A stretch of DNA of 64,000 bases from Poriferisodalis sp963663635 (lineage in GTDB: Bacteria > Actinomycetota > Acidimicrobiia > Acidimicrobiales > Poriferisodalaceae), in assembly GCA_963663635.2 (NCBI GenBank), contig CAXXMY010000005.1:186001-250000 (forward strand). Reading direction: 5' to 3'. The position numbers were made by a program, and so were the translations under genes. How positions within the stretch are numbered: the first letter of the stretch is position 1; the number at the start of each line of letters is the position of its first letter. Below are positions 16,107 to 26,196 of this stretch, in pieces. The notes below the pieces were generated by a model. That model saw only the letters and a list, made by a program, of their open reading frames with translations, made no database searches and was not told the origin of the DNA.

Positions 16107-16906
16107 GCACGACTTCCCGAACCGCCGCAGCGGCAGGCCCGTCGCCCGCCGCCGAGCTGACCACTGGGTCGCTGGCCACTGGGTCGCTGATCACGGGGTC
16201 GGCTCGGGCAGCCGCGACCGAAGCCTGTTCGATTGAAGCAGTGCTGGTCTGCGCGATGGAGCGGCGCCATCTGCGCGAGGTGTGCCGCATTGACCGCCTG
16301 GTATACCCGCGGCCCTGGTCGATGGCGATCTACCTTGACGAGCTGCAGCGCGACGCGGACCGGGTGTATCGAGTCGCCTGTCGAGCCGGACCCATCGGTC
16401 GCCCGGCCAGCGTGATCGGCTACGGGGGCCTCATGATCGTCGGCGACGAGGGACACATCACCTCTGTGGCTGTCCATCCTCAATGCCAGAGTCGCGGCGT
16501 CGGCGCACAGCTGCTGCTCGAATTGCACCGCGAAGCCCGCCGGATCGGCCGTGTCGATGCGCTGACGCTCGAAGTCCGGGCATCCAACGCGCCTGCACAG
16601 CGCTTGTATCGCTGGTTCGGCTACGCGCCTGTCGGCACCCGCAAGGACTACTACCGGGGCACCGAAGCCGGGCGCGGCCGGGAGGACGCCCTCGTCATGT
16701 GGAGCCACGACATCGACGGTTCTGAGCACAGCGACCGACTCGACGGCATTGCCACCGCTCTCGGCGTGTCCGAGAGCGCATCAGACTCGGCTCTCGGCGT
16801 GTCCGAGAGCGCATCAGACTCGGCTCTCGGCGTGTCCGAGAGCGCATCAGACTCGGCTCTCGGCGTGTCGCACACGAGTGCCTCGCCAGAGCGGCGCGAG
16901 CGATGA
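16103..16906 (+). CDS. rimI: RimI-type N-acetyltransferase with repetitive tails
   Basis: The central part is a GNAT acetyltransferase: VCRIDRLVYPRPWS, ITSVAVHPQCQSRGVGAQLL (acetyl-CoA loop) and LEVRASNAPAQRLYRWFGY. RimI acetylates the N-terminus of ribosomal protein S18 and possibly other proteins. At 267 residues it is well above the usual 150 or so. About 40 Ala/Ser/Thr/Gly residues precede the domain and about 55 follow it. The tail has ALGVSESASDS three times from a 33-bp tandem repeat. ATG 16103 overlaps the tsaB stop, and the gene overlaps tsaD by ATGA. Confidence 0.85.
   Translation: MSTTSRTAAAAGPSPAAELTTGSLATGSLITGSARAAATEACSIEAVLVCAMERRHLREVCRIDRLVYPRPWSMAIYLDELQRDADRVYRVACRAGPIGRPASVIGYGGLMIVGDEGHITSVAVHPQCQSRGVGAQLLLELHREARRIGRVDALTLEVRASNAPAQRLYRWFGYAPVGTRKDYYRGTEAGRGREDALVMWSHDIDGSEHSDRLDGIATALGVSESASDSALGVSESASDSALGVSESASDSALGVSHTSASPERRER
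16757..16870 (+). repeat. 33-bp tandem repeat at the 3' end of rimI
   Basis: Exact 33-bp units lie at 16757-16789, 16790-16822 and 16823-16855, followed by a 15-bp partial copy to 16870. The repeat is in frame and serine-rich, and lies after the acetyltransferase fold. Confidence 0.93.
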
Positions 16907-17910
16907 CGACGATCCTGGGCATCGAGACCTCCTGCGACGAGACCGCTGCCGCGGTGGTGGACGACGGCCAACTGGTGCGTTCCAACATCGTCAGCAGCCA
17001 GGTCGATCTGCATGCCCGGTACGGAGGGGTCGTGCCCGAGATCGCGGGCCGCGCCCACGAGGCCCTCATCACCCCTGTGGTCGCCGAAGCCCTCGTCGAA
17101 GCGGGTGCCGCCGATCACGACATCGACGCCGTCGCAGCCACCTGCGGGCCCGGGCTGGTGGGCAGCCTGCTCGTGGGCGTGGCGGCTGCCAAGGCATTCG
17201 CGCTGGTATGGGACGTGCCCTACGTCGGCGTCAACCACCATGAGGCGCACCTCTACGCAGCGCTGCTCGACGAGCACGACGCCGAGGTGCAGTTCCCCCT
17301 CGTCACGCTGCTGGTCTCGGGCGGCCACACGATGCTGGTGTCGTTCGAGGGCCACGGCCGGTACCGCCTGCTCGGCGCGACCCGCGACGACGCCGCCGGC
17401 GAGGCGTTCGACAAGGTGGCCCGCTATCTGGGCTTGGGCTATCCAGGCGGCCCGGCCATCGACCGACTTGCCAACGAGGGCGACCCCGAAGCGGTCCCGC
17501 TGACGCGGGCCATGCTCGACGATGGTCTGGATTTCTCGTTCTCCGGGATCAAGACGGCAGTCATCAACTGGGTGCGCGCCCACCCTGACGTGGACAGCGC
17601 CGACGTCGCGGCATCGTTCCAGGCCTGCGTGGTGGATGTGCTGACACAAAAGACCCGCCGCGCCGCCCGACAAGTGGGCGCCGCGGGCATCTGCCTGGCA
17701 GGCGGAGTGGCGGCGAACAGCGCCCTGCGCGAGCGGACGCTCGACATTTGCGTGGCCGACGGCATCAACGCCTACCTGCCCAGCCGCGCCATGTGCACCG
17801 ACAACGCAGCGATGATCGCGGCGACCGCTTGGTACCGTCTCCGAAGCGACGGCGCATCACCGCTCGATGGCGGCGCCGACCCCAATCTCCGCATCGATTT
17901 TCTCACCTGA
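16903..17910 (+). CDS. tsaD: tRNA threonylcarbamoyladenosine transferase TsaD
   Basis: TsaD carries out the final transfer of threonylcarbamoyl to A37 of ANN-decoding tRNAs. The 335-residue protein has ILGIETSCDETAAAVV, the metal-binding NHHEAHLYA near residues 108-116, the substrate-loop VSGGHTMLV, GEAFDKVARYLGLGYPGG and the C-terminal metal Asp in CTDNAAMIA. It starts with an ATGA overlap on rimI. It ends 70 bp before the CIRCE element, which marks the start of the next operon. Confidence 0.96.
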   Translation: MTTILGIETSCDETAAAVVDDGQLVRSNIVSSQVDLHARYGGVVPEIAGRAHEALITPVVAEALVEAGAADHDIDAVAATCGPGLVGSLLVGVAAAKAFALVWDVPYVGVNHHEAHLYAALLDEHDAEVQFPLVTLLVSGGHTMLVSFEGHGRYRLLGATRDDAAGEAFDKVARYLGLGYPGGPAIDRLANEGDPEAVPLTRAMLDDGLDFSFSGIKTAVINWVRAHPDVDSADVAASFQACVVDVLTQKTRRAARQVGAAGICLAGGVAANSALRERTLDICVADGINAYLPSRAMCTDNAAMIAATAWYRLRSDGASPLDGGADPNLRIDFLT

Positions 17911-17980
17911 ACCGGTACAGGGTTTCGAAGCCGCAAACGGGTCTTCCCGAGGTTGCGGGACGGCAGCGGGACTCGTATCG

Positions 17981-18007
17981 TTAGCACTCACCCGGTGAGA
18001 GTGCTAA
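17981..18007 (+). promoter_or_regulatory. CIRCE operator of groESL
   Basis: The inverted repeat TTAGCACTC-N9-GAGTGCTAA is a perfect match to the CIRCE consensus. It sits 45 bp before the groES ATG. CIRCE is the binding site of the HrcA repressor, so groESL is expected to be heat-induced by loss of HrcA binding. hrcA itself is not in the window. Confidence 0.95.
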
Positions 18008-18051
18008 CGCCTCCCGGGCGTGACCGTGAGCCACAGGAGGCACATCCGACC

Positions 18052-18342
18052 ATGAATTTGAAGCCACTCGAGGACCGAATTGTCGTGCGTCCCGGTGACG
18101 CCGAGGAGACCACCGCCAGCGGACTCGTCATTCCTGACACCGCAAAGGAAAAGCCCCAGCAGGGCGAGGTTCTCGCGGTTGGTCCCGGCAAGCGCTCCGA
18201 ACATTCGGGCGATCTGATCCCGATGGACGTCAGCCTCGGCGACACCGTCGTCTACAGCAAGTACGGCGGCACCGAGATCACCGTGGCCGGCGAGGATCTG
18301 TTGATTCTCAGCGCCCGCGACGTGCTGGCCGTCGTCGCTTAG
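18052..18342 (+). CDS. groES: Co-chaperonin GroES
   Basis: The 96-residue protein opens MNLKPLEDRIVVRP, has the mobile loop region ETTASGLVIPDTAKEKP near residues 19-35 and ends with the sheet YGGTEITVAGEDLLIL. It forms the heptameric lid of GroEL. ATG 18052 is preceded by AGGAGG (18035-18040). The gene is downstream of CIRCE and 33 bp before groEL. Confidence 0.97.
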   Translation: MNLKPLEDRIVVRPGDAEETTASGLVIPDTAKEKPQQGEVLAVGPGKRSEHSGDLIPMDVSLGDTVVYSKYGGTEITVAGEDLLILSARDVLAVVA

Positions 18343-18375
18343 CGCACGGCATCCGCAGAAGAAAGAACAGCACAC

Positions 18376-20034
<1,659 letters not shown>

Positions 20035-20071
20035 CTCCCGCTACAACCGCACAGACGTCACCCCCATTCGC

Positions 20072-20118
20072 CTCACCCCAGGTGAGACACACCCCGCTGA
20101 CTCTCGTCGGCGGGGTGT
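20072..20118 (+). terminator. Hairpins after groEL
   Basis: CTCACC/GGTGAG (20072-20086) is followed by ACACCCCGC (20089-20097) pairing with GCGGGGTGT (20110-20118) around a 12-nt loop. There is no good T-run. It lies between convergent genes, so it is a probable but not classic terminator. Confidence 0.45.
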
Positions 20119-20138
20119 CGTCGCCTCTTGGTGCCCAG

Positions 20139-21401
20139 CTATGGGGCGAGGGCGGTGATTGGGGCTACAGCCACTCCGTCGGGGCGTTCGTAGCCGTAGC
20201 CGGACGCAGTTATCACCAACAGCTTGGCAGGAGGGCCGATGCGGCTGATGTCGACGCTTGCTAGCAGCCGCAGGAGTGAGGCGGCAGCATGATCGACGGC
20301 ATCTGCGCCGCCTAGCTTCACCTCGAGAGCGATCCATCTGCCATCGGATCGACGCTGGATGATGGCATCGGCCTCGAGACCGCTCTTATCTCGATAGTGA
20401 TGTACGGCGCATCCGTTCGCTTCCGCGTAGACCATGAGATCACGCATGACCAAGTTTTCGAATACCAGTCCGAAGTAGTTCACTTCGCTGCGAAGGCGAC
20501 CGGGTCCGGTCTCGAGCGCAGCGACGGCAAGGGACGGATCGACAAAGAAGCGCTTCGGGGCCTGTCGAAGCGGCACGCGGGACATCAAGCGGGGCTGCCA
20601 AGCCGGCGTACGTTCGGTCACGAACAGCCGATCCAGCGCTTCGAGGTACACCTTGACGGTGGCCCTGTCGAGATCAGCGTCGTCGGCCAGAGTGGAATAC
20701 CCCGCCTCGCTGGAGACGTTGCGCGCCAACGACCGAATCAACGCCGACACACCGGCAGGATCACGGCGAGCCCGATCCACTCGGGAAACGTCGGTACGTG
20801 CGATCTCATCGAGATACGCGGTCAGGTTCTCTTGTGCTGCTGAGGCCGGAAGGTCGGCCAGACCTGGCCAGCCTCCGATGACAGCGAACTGGACGACGTC
20901 TTCGAAGTCGGCGGCTGGCTTGGCAGCCGAAACCGCCTCACCTCTCAGCGCGGCGCCGAGCGATACCTCGCCTGACGATTGACCCGATTCGACCAGTGTC
21001 ATGGTTCGCATACGAACTTGGCGCACTCGGCCCGCTCCCGAATGCCGTGTGATGTCGTCAGGAGGAACTGCCGAACCCGTGAGCAGGAAGATGCCCTTGT
21101 CAGATCGGTCGTCACAGGCACGTCGCACGGCATTCCAGGTATCCGGAACGAGGTGCCACTCGTCGAGCAGCCGCGGTGTCGGGCCATCAAGAATGCGCGC
21201 CGGATCCACTGCAAAAGCCAAGCGTTGCTCGTCGCTGCCGTCGAAGAGCACCTCGCTGCGGGCGAACTGCCGTGCCGTCCATGTCTTGCCGCACGCCCTC
21301 GGCCCTTCGATGACAACGGCACCAACGCCGGTCAATGCGGACGCGATGGAAGCCTCGGCGAGGCGGCTTCGATACCGAGGCGTTGGTGCCACCGAACTCA
21401 C
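20139..21401 (-). CDS. AAA ATPase with C-terminal DUF4143
   Basis: The 420-residue protein has Walker A GPRACGKT near residues 32-39 and a Walker-B-like RLLDEWHLVPDTWNAVRRA. A sensor stretch FLLTGSAVP and GGWPGL lead into the DUF4143 half, where LVFENLVMRDLMVYAE and an endonuclease-fold-like ALEVKLGG appear. These proteins are common in mobile and accessory DNA and their role is not settled. GTG 21401 is chosen over 21440 because AGGGAGG lies 5-6 bp upstream. An imperfect palindrome around GTAGATTCTAC (about 21465) may be its operator. It points toward groEL. Confidence 0.82.
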   Translation of the reverse strand: MSSVAPTPRYRSRLAEASIASALTGVGAVVIEGPRACGKTWTARQFARSEVLFDGSDEQRLAFAVDPARILDGPTPRLLDEWHLVPDTWNAVRRACDDRSDKGIFLLTGSAVPPDDITRHSGAGRVRQVRMRTMTLVESGQSSGEVSLGAALRGEAVSAAKPAADFEDVVQFAVIGGWPGLADLPASAAQENLTAYLDEIARTDVSRVDRARRDPAGVSALIRSLARNVSSEAGYSTLADDADLDRATVKVYLEALDRLFVTERTPAWQPRLMSRVPLRQAPKRFFVDPSLAVAALETGPGRLRSEVNYFGLVFENLVMRDLMVYAEANGCAVHHYRDKSGLEADAIIQRRSDGRWIALEVKLGGADAVDHAAASLLRLLASVDISRIGPPAKLLVITASGYGYERPDGVAVAPITALAP

Positions 21402-21638
21402 AGTGACCTCCCTCACAAACGACAGACTCGTGAGATACACGCAATCAGCAATCTGACATTCGTAGAATCTACAAAATATCGCTCAGCTAGTCAACAGTTT
21501 GGCGACAATCGAATCAGCGAAACAGCGTGACGGCCCAATCTCAGTTGGAATCGCAGACTCGGAGGTGCGGGACCCGGAGAGGGGGCAGCGGTAGCCTCGT
21601 TCTTTTCCCGAACTTGGCGCAGTTGCGGCGCCGGACCT

Positions 21639-23216
21639 ATGCCCCCACACTCGCCGGCGGTCAACTCGGCTGCCCATCCGACTGTTCTCGTGGTGGACTT
21701 CGGCGCGCAATATGCACAGCTGATCGCCCGGCGGGTACGCGAGGCGTCGGTTTATTCCGAGATCGTTCCCCACACCTCGACCGCCGCCGAACTGGCGGAG
21801 CGCTCGCCCGCGGCGATCATCTTCAGCGGCGGGCCAGCTTCAGTGCACGTCGACGGGGCACCTGGCATCGACCTTGACGTCTACGAGCTGGGCGTGCCGA
21901 TCCTGGGCATCTGCTACGGATCCCAGCTGCTGGCCCGCGACCTCGGCGGGCGCGTGGACCGCAGCGGCCGGGGCGAGTACGGGCGCACAATGCTCGGCCG
22001 AACCGACGCGGCGTCGGAGCTGCTGGGTGGCCCGTCCCCTGGGGCACCATCGTCGGAATCAGTGTGGATGTCGCACTTCGATGCGGTGACCGAGCCGCCT
22101 GCGGGATTCGTGGTCACGGCATCGACGCCGGACAGTCCCGCCGCTGTGATCGAGGATTTCAAGCGTCGCTTCTACGGGGTGCAGTACCACCCGGAGGTTC
22201 ACCACACGCCTGGCGGGCAGGCTCAGCTCGAGCGGTTCTTGCACAAGGTGTGCCAGATCAACTCCGAATGGACGATGACGAATGTCATCGCCGACAGCGT
22301 CGAGGCCATCCGCGCTCAGGTCGGCTCGGCACGGGCCATTTGTGGTCTCTCGGGCGGGGTGGACAGCGCCGTGGCCGCTGCGCTGACCCAGCGAGCCATC
22401 GGCAGCCAGCTCACCTGCGTTTTCGTGGACACGGGGCTGATGCGAGCCGGCGAAGGCGACCAGGTCACCGAGACGTTCCGCCGCACGCAGGGCATCGAGC
22501 TCATCCACGAGCGAGTCGCCGACGAGTTCTTCGAGGCGCTGGCAGGAGTGACCGATCCTGAGGACAAGCGCAAGATCATCGGCAAGAAGTTCGTGCGCAT
22601 CTTCGAGCGGGCCGCTGGCGGCATCAGCGACGCCCGTTTCCTGGTGCAGGGGACGCTGTATCCCGACGTGATCGAGTCTGGCTCGCCGACCGCAGCGAAG
22701 ATCAAGAGCCACCACAACGTCGGCGGGCTGCCCGAAGACATGACGTTCGAGCTGGTGGAGCCGCTGCGAAATCTGTTCAAGGACGAGGTGCGTGCCGTTG
22801 GCACCGAGCTGGGCCTGCCGCCTGAGATCGTGCAGCGCCAGCCGTTCCCGGGGCCGGGCCTCGGTGTGCGGATCGTGGGCGAGGTCACGCCTGAGGCTGT
22901 CGAAATCGTGCGAGCCGCTGACGTCATCGTGCGCGAGGAAATTGCGAAAGCTGGTCTGGACGGCGAGGTGTGGCAGGCGTTCGCCGTGCTGGCCGACATC
23001 CGCAGCGTCGGCGTAATGGGTGACGAGCGCACGTATGCCAAGCCCATCATCGTGCGAGCGGTCACCAGCGAGGATGCGATGACCGCCGACTGGGCCCGCT
23101 TGCCTCACGATCTGCTCGAGACGATCTCGTCGCGCGTTGTCAACGAGGTGGCTGGCGTGAACCGGGTCGTCTACGACATCACGTCCAAACCCCCCGGCAC
23201 GATCGAATGGGAATAG
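21639..23216 (+). CDS. guaA: GMP synthase (glutamine-hydrolysing)
   Basis: GuaA aminates XMP to GMP. The 525-residue protein has a class I amidotransferase half with the Cys nucleophile in GICYGSQLLA near residue 92 and the His/Glu pair in YHPEVHHT. The PP-loop ATPase half has GLSGGVDSAVAAALT near 237, and the dimerisation domain ends NRVVYDITSKPPGTIEWE. A -10-like TAGCCT is near 21591. Its last 63 coding bases are repeated at 24963-25025 (see the chimeric ORF). The 3' end of guaA is a known integration site for genomic islands, which makes that repeat notable. Confidence 0.96.
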   Translation: MPPHSPAVNSAAHPTVLVVDFGAQYAQLIARRVREASVYSEIVPHTSTAAELAERSPAAIIFSGGPASVHVDGAPGIDLDVYELGVPILGICYGSQLLARDLGGRVDRSGRGEYGRTMLGRTDAASELLGGPSPGAPSSESVWMSHFDAVTEPPAGFVVTASTPDSPAAVIEDFKRRFYGVQYHPEVHHTPGGQAQLERFLHKVCQINSEWTMTNVIADSVEAIRAQVGSARAICGLSGGVDSAVAAALTQRAIGSQLTCVFVDTGLMRAGEGDQVTETFRRTQGIELIHERVADEFFEALAGVTDPEDKRKIIGKKFVRIFERAAGGISDARFLVQGTLYPDVIESGSPTAAKIKSHHNVGGLPEDMTFELVEPLRNLFKDEVRAVGTELGLPPEIVQRQPFPGPGLGVRIVGEVTPEAVEIVRAADVIVREEIAKAGLDGEVWQAFAVLADIRSVGVMGDERTYAKPIIVRAVTSEDAMTADWARLPHDLLETISSRVVNEVAGVNRVVYDITSKPPGTIEWE

Positions 23217-23222
23217 GCGAAT
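23154..23222 (+). repeat. guaA 3'-end direct repeat, copy 1
   Basis: These 69 bp (the end of guaA plus 6 bp) match 24963-25031 at 64 of 69 positions. Three of the five differences are silent in the shared frame. The spacing is 1,809 bp. The pair could be att-like ends of a lost or reduced island. Confidence 0.85.
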
Positions 23223-23249
23223 GGGAACAGGCGAAGTGAGACAGCGCGC

Positions 23250-24894
23250 ATGACGCAGTCGGTTGCGAGCCTGACGGTTGAGACGCTCATCGCGAACGGC
23301 ATCACCGACCTGTACTGCGTGCCCGGGGTGCAGAACGACCCGTTCTTCGACGCGCTCTACGACCGTCGTGACGCCTTGGCACCGATCCACACTCGCCACG
23401 AGCAGGGCGCGGGCCTACATGGCACTGGGGGCAGCGCTGGCGACTGGCCAGCCACAGGCATTCTGTGTGGTGCCGGGACCCGGCCTGCTCAACACGACCG
23501 CCGCCCTGAGCACGGCGTACGCCACGAACGCGCCGGTGCTGGCGCTGGTCAGCGAAATCTCTTCGGACGCGATTGGCAAAGGGCTCGGCGCTCTGCACGA
23601 GATCCCAGACCAGCTCGGCGTGCTGCGGCGGCTGACGAAGCAGTCTGAACGCATCACCGACGGCGCGACAGCTCATGGAGTGCTGCAGAGCGCGTTCACG
23701 GCGCTTCGCTCTGGACGTCGGGGGCCGGTTGGCGTGGAAGTTCCGACCGACGTGTGGAACGCCACCGTCGAGTCGTCTCGCGGCGATCTTGTCGCCCCGG
23801 CCCGGCCAGGTCCTGCACCCGATCCGGCGGCCGTTGCCGAGGCGGCAGAGCTCATCGCCGCGGCGGAGCGGCCGATGATCGTCGTCGGGGGCGGCGCCCA
23901 GCCGTTCTCGTCTGAAATCTGCCAGTTGGCCGAGCAGCTGTCGGCACCGGTCTTGGCCTTCCGCATGGGTCGCGGCGTGATGCCGTCGGACCATCCCTTG
24001 AGCATCACCACGCCGACCGGGTACCAGCTCTGGCCGCACACCGACGTCGTCATCGGGTTGGGCACCCGGCTCGCCATGGCGCAGTCCACCTGGGGCGTCG
24101 ACGATGACCTCACGATCATCCACATCGACATCGATGCCGACGAGATCGGCCGCGCTGGGCCGCCCGCAGTGGGCATTCATGCCGATCTCGCCGATGCGCT
24201 GCCCCTGCTCGCCGACGCACTGGGGGAGACATCGCTCGACCGCTCCGCATGGCGAAGCACTGTCGCTGAGACGCGAGCCGAAGCTGAAGCGGCCTGCGCA
24301 GCCGCACTTGCGCCCCAGTGCGGCTGGCTCGGTGCCATCAGAGCCGAGCTGCCGGCCGAGGGCATCTTCGTCGATGAGATGACGCAGTGCGGCTACGTGT
24401 CGTGGCTCGGGTTCGAGGTGTTCCGTCCGAGGACCTTCATCAGCGCCGGCTATCAGGGCACTCTGGGATACGGGTTCGCGACGGCGCTCGGTGCAGCACA
24501 TGCGCGGCGCGACGTCCCGGTGGTGTCGATCGTCGGCGACGGGGGAGCACTGTTCACCATCAACGAGTTGGCGACCGCTGTACGCCACAACATTCCGCTC
24601 ACGACGATCGTGTTCAACGACCACGCCTATGGCAACGTCCGCCGGATACAGCACGAGCGATATGGCGGCCGCGTCATCGCCAGCGACCTCACGAGTCCGG
24701 ACTTCGTGAAGCTGGCAGATTCATTCGGTGTCCGAGCCACGCGTGCCAGCACACCCGACGAGCTGCGCACCCGCCTGCGCGAAACGCTGGGCTCGGGCGA
24801 GCCGGCTGTGGTCGAGGTGCCGTTCGGCGAGGTTCCCTTCCCGTGGCCGCACATCGTCAAGCCACGAATCCGAGGCCTCCCGCCCAGCGAGTAA
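23250..24894 (+). pseudogene. Thiamine-diphosphate-dependent enzyme (acetolactate synthase/decarboxylase-like), frameshifted
   Basis: The N-terminus lies in the frame from ATG 23250 (MTQSVASLTVETLIANGITD), including the cofactor-activating Glu in TRHEQGA (about residue 51). The rest is in a shifted frame from about 23413 and holds AFCVVPGPGLLNTT, the central NAD-fold-like domain, and the ThDP motif GDGGALFTINELA...NDHAYGN. One extra G in GCGCGGGCC (about 23408-23413) breaks the frame; removing it gives HEQGAAYMALGAALATG. The product would be about 547 residues, the usual size. The substrate is unknown (2-oxo acid decarboxylation or carboligation). It may be intact if the G is a consensus error. 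Confidence 0.8.
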
Positions 24895-24899
24895 GACCC

Positions 24900-25025
24900 A
24901 TGCCCTTCAACATCAACTTCTACCAAGACCAGATCCGAGCCGACAGCGCCACCGCGGTGCCCGGCGTGAACCGGGTCGTCTACGACATCACCTCCAAGCC
25001 CCCCGGCACCATCGAATGGAAATAG
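24900..25025 (+). CDS. Chimeric 41-codon ORF: cupin-gene head fused to guaA tail
   Basis: The first 13 codons (MPFNINFYQDQIR) match the start of the cupin gene at 26160 (35 of 37 bases). The last 21 codons (GVNRVVYDITSKPPGTIEWK) match the end of guaA (64 of 69 bases over the repeat). The two parts are joined in one open frame by RADSATAVP. It begins 6 bp after the ThDP-enzyme stop. It is probably a recombination scar rather than a functional gene, although the mostly silent differences leave a translated peptide possible. Confidence 0.7.
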   Translation: MPFNINFYQDQIRADSATAVPGVNRVVYDITSKPPGTIEWK

Positions 25026-25031
25026 CCGAAT
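24963..25031 (+). repeat. guaA 3'-end direct repeat, copy 2
   Basis: This is the displaced copy of 23154-23222, 64 of 69 identical and in direct orientation. It ends the chimeric ORF. Confidence 0.85.
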
Positions 25032-25184
25032 TCTGCGGCCAGCAGCGGACGGAGCGCGGAAGCGACACGCCGCATCCCCACTTCAGCCCTGAACTCGTTC
25101 CGGCTGGCCGGCCTACTTCGTGCGTGGGACAGCTCGATGACAATCACGTCGGCCGATTCAAGGTCATGCCAACTAGAAGGCTGT

Positions 25185-25889
25185 TCAGTCGGTGGGCTGG
25201 CGGGCGAGCACGGCAACGAACTCGCCGGACTGGCGGTGCATTGCGGCGAGGTCTGGGCACATCCACCCCAGAAGCTCGATGCTCTGTTCCCGCACCTCTT
25301 GGAGCGGTATGAGTTCGTTCGATCCCGGGGCCGTGATGCCCTTGAACAAAGGCTCGTGATGGACGGCCCGGTTGCGAAGCCGTTGAAACGTTTGGGCGCG
25401 GCGATGTACGTCGGAACGATTGGGCCTGCGTTCTCGCCCTGATCGGGTCCGTGTTCCCTTGGAGAAACCGAAGCGCAGAGTGGGGCGTCAGAGCTTTGCT
25501 TCGTAGTCGACCGTTCGGCCGAGTGCACTGTGGCCTCCGCGGCTGAGCAGATGTACCCAGACTCCAAGGGTGGCGTCGGCGACCACCCGTCCAGAGCTCA
25601 CAGTGCCCCTCGCGAGCTTTTTCTGGTACCTGCGAACCACTTCTGTCAACATTTCGTTCGTGACGTCGTCAAGCAGCAGAACCGGCGACGCCCACCAATC
25701 CTCACGACCAAAACGGTCAGTCAATCGGTCGTGAATTGTGTTGCGGAGCGTGACTTCGAGGTCGGCGGCGAAGGCGAGCACAGCCGCTGACGCCTGAATG
25801 TTCCATCGGTACAGTGCCCACGCGTCGTCGTCTGTGGTGGCGTGCAGGCGGTAAGCGTCAAGACGTTTTGTTGAGAGCGCCTTCTCCAC
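25185..25889 (-). pseudogene. Abi-like HEPN-type protein interrupted by TGA
   Basis: The frame from GTG 25889 reads MEKALSTKRLDAYR, then ALYRWNIQASAAVLAFAADLEVTLRN and VVADATLGVWVHLLSRG, the pattern of Abi-family (Abi_2-like) proteins. A TGA at 25488-25490 falls exactly where family members have Trp in LWRP. The same frame then continues RPTLRFGF, PNRSDVH and QRLRNRAVHHEPLF, and stops at 25185. RNRAVH is the RNxxxH motif of HEPN RNases, and it lies after the TGA. The annotated product would stop after about 133 residues without its active site. One TGG-to-TGA change explains this. Confidence 0.72.
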
Positions 25890-25934
25890 GCTGGAGTTGA
25901 TTGCCGCGGCGGCAGATCGTATAGTGAGTCGCGC

Positions 25935-25986
25935 ATCCCCGGTTCCGCTAATGCCTTCGTGGCATGCGGCCGGGGATTTGCATTTT
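25935..25986 (+). terminator. Strong hairpin with T-run between abi and cupin genes
   Basis: ATCCCCGG (25935-25942) pairs with CCGGGGAT (25970-25977), CCGC with GCGG, and ATGCC with GGCAT, around loop TTCGT. This is a 17-bp stem with two 2-nt bulges. TTGCATTTTT follows on the plus strand. It fits a Rho-independent terminator reading toward the cupin gene. Confidence 0.55.
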
Positions 25987-26159
25987 TGCCAAGTGGTCCG
26001 GCCTGCGGACGACGGCTCGCCGTCCGAGCGTGGTCGCGGTTCTGAGGACAGCTTGCTGCGGCCCAACGAGCAAAACGGGGCCAGAGTCGAAGTGATTCTG
26101 TGAGCACCGAAACGGGCTACGCGCCGTCGGTCAACGGTAACTATCTTCGAATAGAGCGC

Positions 26160-26196
26160 ATGCCGTTCGACATCAACTTCTACCAAGACCAGATCC
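26160..26196 (+). repeat. Cupin-gene 5' direct repeat
   Basis: These 37 bp match 24900-24936 at 35 of 37 positions, in direct orientation and 1,260 bp apart. Both copies begin at an ATG. Confidence 0.8.

Noticed and set aside
23250..24960. A complete integrative island between the guaA repeats
   Set aside because: No integrase, excisionase or other mobility gene lies between the repeats. Only the repeat pair supports the idea, so it is kept as a hypothesis.
25488..25490. TGA read as Trp or selenocysteine in the Abi-like gene
   Set aside because: Many genes here use TGA as a normal stop, and the expected residue is Trp, not Sec. A point mutation is simpler.
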